Both the position numbers and the translations under genes were made by a program. A model generated the notes under the pieces. That model made no database searches and was not told the DNA's origin. It saw nothing but the letters and a program-made list of their open reading frames with translations. From Halorubrum tebenquichense DSM 14210 (GTDB lineage Archaea; Halobacteriota; Halobacteria; Halobacteriales; Haloferacaceae): a stretch of DNA of 55,129 nt. This document shows positions 54,090-55,129 of the stretch, piece by piece. Position 1 is the stretch's first letter. The number at the start of each line of letters is the position of its first letter. The stretch spans positions 1 to 55,129 of the forward strand of contig NZ_AOJD01000028.1 of NCBI RefSeq assembly GCF_000337415.1, read 5' to 3'.

Positions 54090-54392
54090 CTACGACACCT
54101 TCGGCCCGACGAAGAAGCCGTCCTCCGTCTCCTCGGCGTTCGCGAGCGCCTCCTCCTGCGAGAGCCCCTCCTCGATCTCGTCGGGGCGCATCACGTTGAC
54201 CAGCTCCTCCTCCCGCTCCGTCTCGGGGACCTCGTCGAGCGCCTCGAAGTACTCCAGGATGTCGCCGAACTGCGCCGCGAACTCGTCGACCTCGTCGTCG
54301 GCGAGCCGCACCCGCGCGAGATCGGCGACGTGTCTGACCTCTTCGGCGTCGACGGCGGCCGCGCCGTCGTCGGACGCTGCGGTGTCGCTCAT
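54090..54392 (-). CDS. gatC: Asp-tRNA(Asn)/Glu-tRNA(Gln) amidotransferase subunit C
   Basis: The 100-residue protein shows the GatC pattern: VDAEEVRHVADLARVRLADDEVDEFAAQFGDILEYFEALDEV and VNVMRPDEIEEGLSQEEALANAEETEDGFFVGPKV at the end. It is a belt around GatA and stabilises GatAB. Its TAG stop abuts the gatA ATG with no gap. The ATG at 54392 gives the family-sized start MSDTAASDD. Confidence 0.92.
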   Translation of the reverse strand: MSDTAASDDGAAAVDAEEVRHVADLARVRLADDEVDEFAAQFGDILEYFEALDEVPETEREEELVNVMRPDEIEEGLSQEEALANAEETEDGFFVGPKVS

Positions 54393-54443
54393 ACCCGAAC
54401 GTACCACGCGGGCGGCGAGTAAGGGTTTCGGAAGGGCGCGCCG

Positions 54444-54872
54444 TCACCGCACCTGGTCGACGAACGCGAGCCAGCGCTCGTGGCTCTCCAGCGAGTCTGC
54501 GTGGTGTTCGTCGGCGAAGCCGGGGCGGCGGATCCCTTCTAACGCGTTCAGCGCGCGGTCGATCCCGATCACCTCCTCGGCGATCGACTCGGCCGTCTCG
54601 CGGTTGAGGGCCGCGGTCTCCAGCCGCTCGACGCGCCGCTCTCGCTCGGTGCGGAGCCGCTCCCTCGCCGCCGTGACCTTCCGGTCCGTCGCCGGCGGCA
54701 CGGCGTCGACCTTCCGGGTCTCGACGATGAACGCGGAGAGGTCGACGGGATTCCCGTCGATCTCGATCTCGTCGGGGACGCTCGCGCCGACCGTGGCGCT
54801 CTGGCTGTTCACGCGGTCGAGGAGGGCCTCGCGCTCCGAATCGGGGATGGAGGGTGCGTCGGCGTCGCTCAC
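54444..54872 (-). CDS. DUF5788-like haloarchaeal protein
   Basis: The 142-residue protein starts at a GTG (54872) with SDADAPSIPDSEREALLDRV and is helical and charged (KVTAARERLRTERERRVERLETAALNRETAESIAEEVIGIDRALNALEGI). The conserved feature is a mid segment IEIDGNPVDLSAFIVETRKVD. I recall it as DUF5788, not verified. A TTG at 54899 is an alternative start. It is 51 bp upstream of gatC on the same strand. Function is unknown. Confidence 0.75.
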   Translation of the reverse strand: MSDADAPSIPDSEREALLDRVNSQSATVGASVPDEIEIDGNPVDLSAFIVETRKVDAVPPATDRKVTAARERLRTERERRVERLETAALNRETAESIAEEVIGIDRALNALEGIRRPGFADEHHADSLESHERWLAFVDQVR

Positions 54873-54968
54873 GGAAGCGAGTACTCGATCCGGAGGCAAA
54901 AATCGTCGGTGCGGGCGACGCGGTCGGTCTCGCGGCCCGGTGACCCCGCGGTCGGCGGCCCCGCGGCC

Positions 54969-55096
54969 TCACTCCGGCTCGTCCGCGCGAACCGTCACGA
55001 CGGGCGCGTCCGACAGGCGCACCACCTTCTCCGTGACGCTGCCGAGGAGGTACCGCTCGATCCCCGTCCGGCCGCGAGTGCCCATCACCACGAGGT
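54969..55096 (-). CDS. Universal stress protein, 3' fragment (cut by adapter)
   Basis: The last 41 full codons of a UspA-type protein read [41 protein letters not shown]. The pattern G-2x-G-9x-G-S holds the ATP-binding residues. The gene begins outside the genomic part of the sequence. Bases beyond 55096 are adapter, so translating into them would give a false N-terminus. Confidence 0.85.
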
Positions 55097-55129
55097 CTGT
55101 CTCTTATACACATCTCTGATGGCGCGAGG
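55097..55129. other. Sequencing-library adapter (Nextera mosaic end plus 454 adaptor)
   Basis: Bases 55097-55115 match the 19-bp Tn5 mosaic end used in Nextera libraries, starting CTGTCTCTTATACACA. The next 14 bases, CTGATGGCGCGAGG, match the reverse complement of the 454 adaptor A tail (CCTCGCGCCATCAG). Both identifications are from memory of the kit sequences. The run interrupts a USP gene. It should be trimmed. Confidence 0.93.

Overview
The window is chromosomal DNA from a halophilic archaeon (class Halobacteria), most like Halorubrum or a relative in Haloferacales. The evidence is very high GC, strongly acidic proteins, mostly leaderless starts with TATA-like boxes about 25-30 nt upstream of the ATG, twin-arginine lipoproteins, and archaeal genes: aIF2-beta with a TRAM tail, an XPD-type helicase, Dph2 and Dph6, an archaeal phosphopantothenate synthetase, GfcR beside glucose dehydrogenase, and GatCA. 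About 61 protein genes and one tRNA gene are supported. There is no rRNA, CRISPR array, transposase, integrase or phage gene, and no gap over 300 bases lacks a gene, so this looks like core chromosome.

Layout. 1-9.5 kb: a large partial exported protein built of repeated beta modules, an MFS transporter, a DsbA-like lipoprotein, an acyl-CoA synthetase, the initiator tRNA-Met followed by aIF2-beta, an M24-fold protein with altered metal ligands, and a 50-residue zinc-finger microprotein. 9.5-18.8 kb: XPD-like helicase, HAD hydrolase, LOG-like protein, methionine synthase-family protein, Dph2, an esterase, a YlbF protein, a MinD-like ATPase and a RAD55/KaiC-like protein with a degenerate P-loop. 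18.8-29.2 kb: FKBP chaperone with a GGM tail, CYTH protein, a divergent MaoC/CitE pair, glutamate dehydrogenase, Dph6, monothiol glutaredoxin, the gdh-gfcR sugar-catabolism pair, an NRDE protein, a winged-helix regulator and a small membrane protein.

29.2-38.5 kb: a nine-gene Mrp-type cation/proton antiporter operon on the minus strand (E-F-G-DUF4040-B-C-D-D-D), every junction overlapping by 4 or 8 nt. Its first gene fuses a UspA-like domain to MnhE, and one ND-like subunit carries a roughly 200-residue acidic, His-rich insert. 38.6-43.5 kb: CoaBC and phosphopantothenate synthetase (archaeal CoA route) around a lipoprotein, a DUF63 membrane protein and an Lrp regulator. 43.5-51.7 kb: methylmalonyl-CoA mutase large subunit, then an ion-homeostasis block: trkA, two trkH genes, a USP, an MscS channel and a YhbY RNA-binding protein. 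51.7-55.1 kb: a SHOCT protein, DUF5797, gatA, gatC, a DUF5788-like protein and a truncated USP.

The clearest theme is salt-in osmoregulation: Mrp antiporter, Trk uptake, MscS release and several USP domains. A second theme is translation: initiator tRNA, aIF2-beta, both diphthamide enzymes, GatCA and YhbY. The last 33 bases are not genomic: they match a Nextera mosaic end joined to a 454 adaptor, so the sequence ends in a library artefact. I saw no convincing novel defence or mobile system. The most unusual items are the repeat-built exported protein, the USP-MnhE fusion with the His-rich antiporter subunit, the GGM-tailed FKBP and the apparently metal-defective M24 protein.
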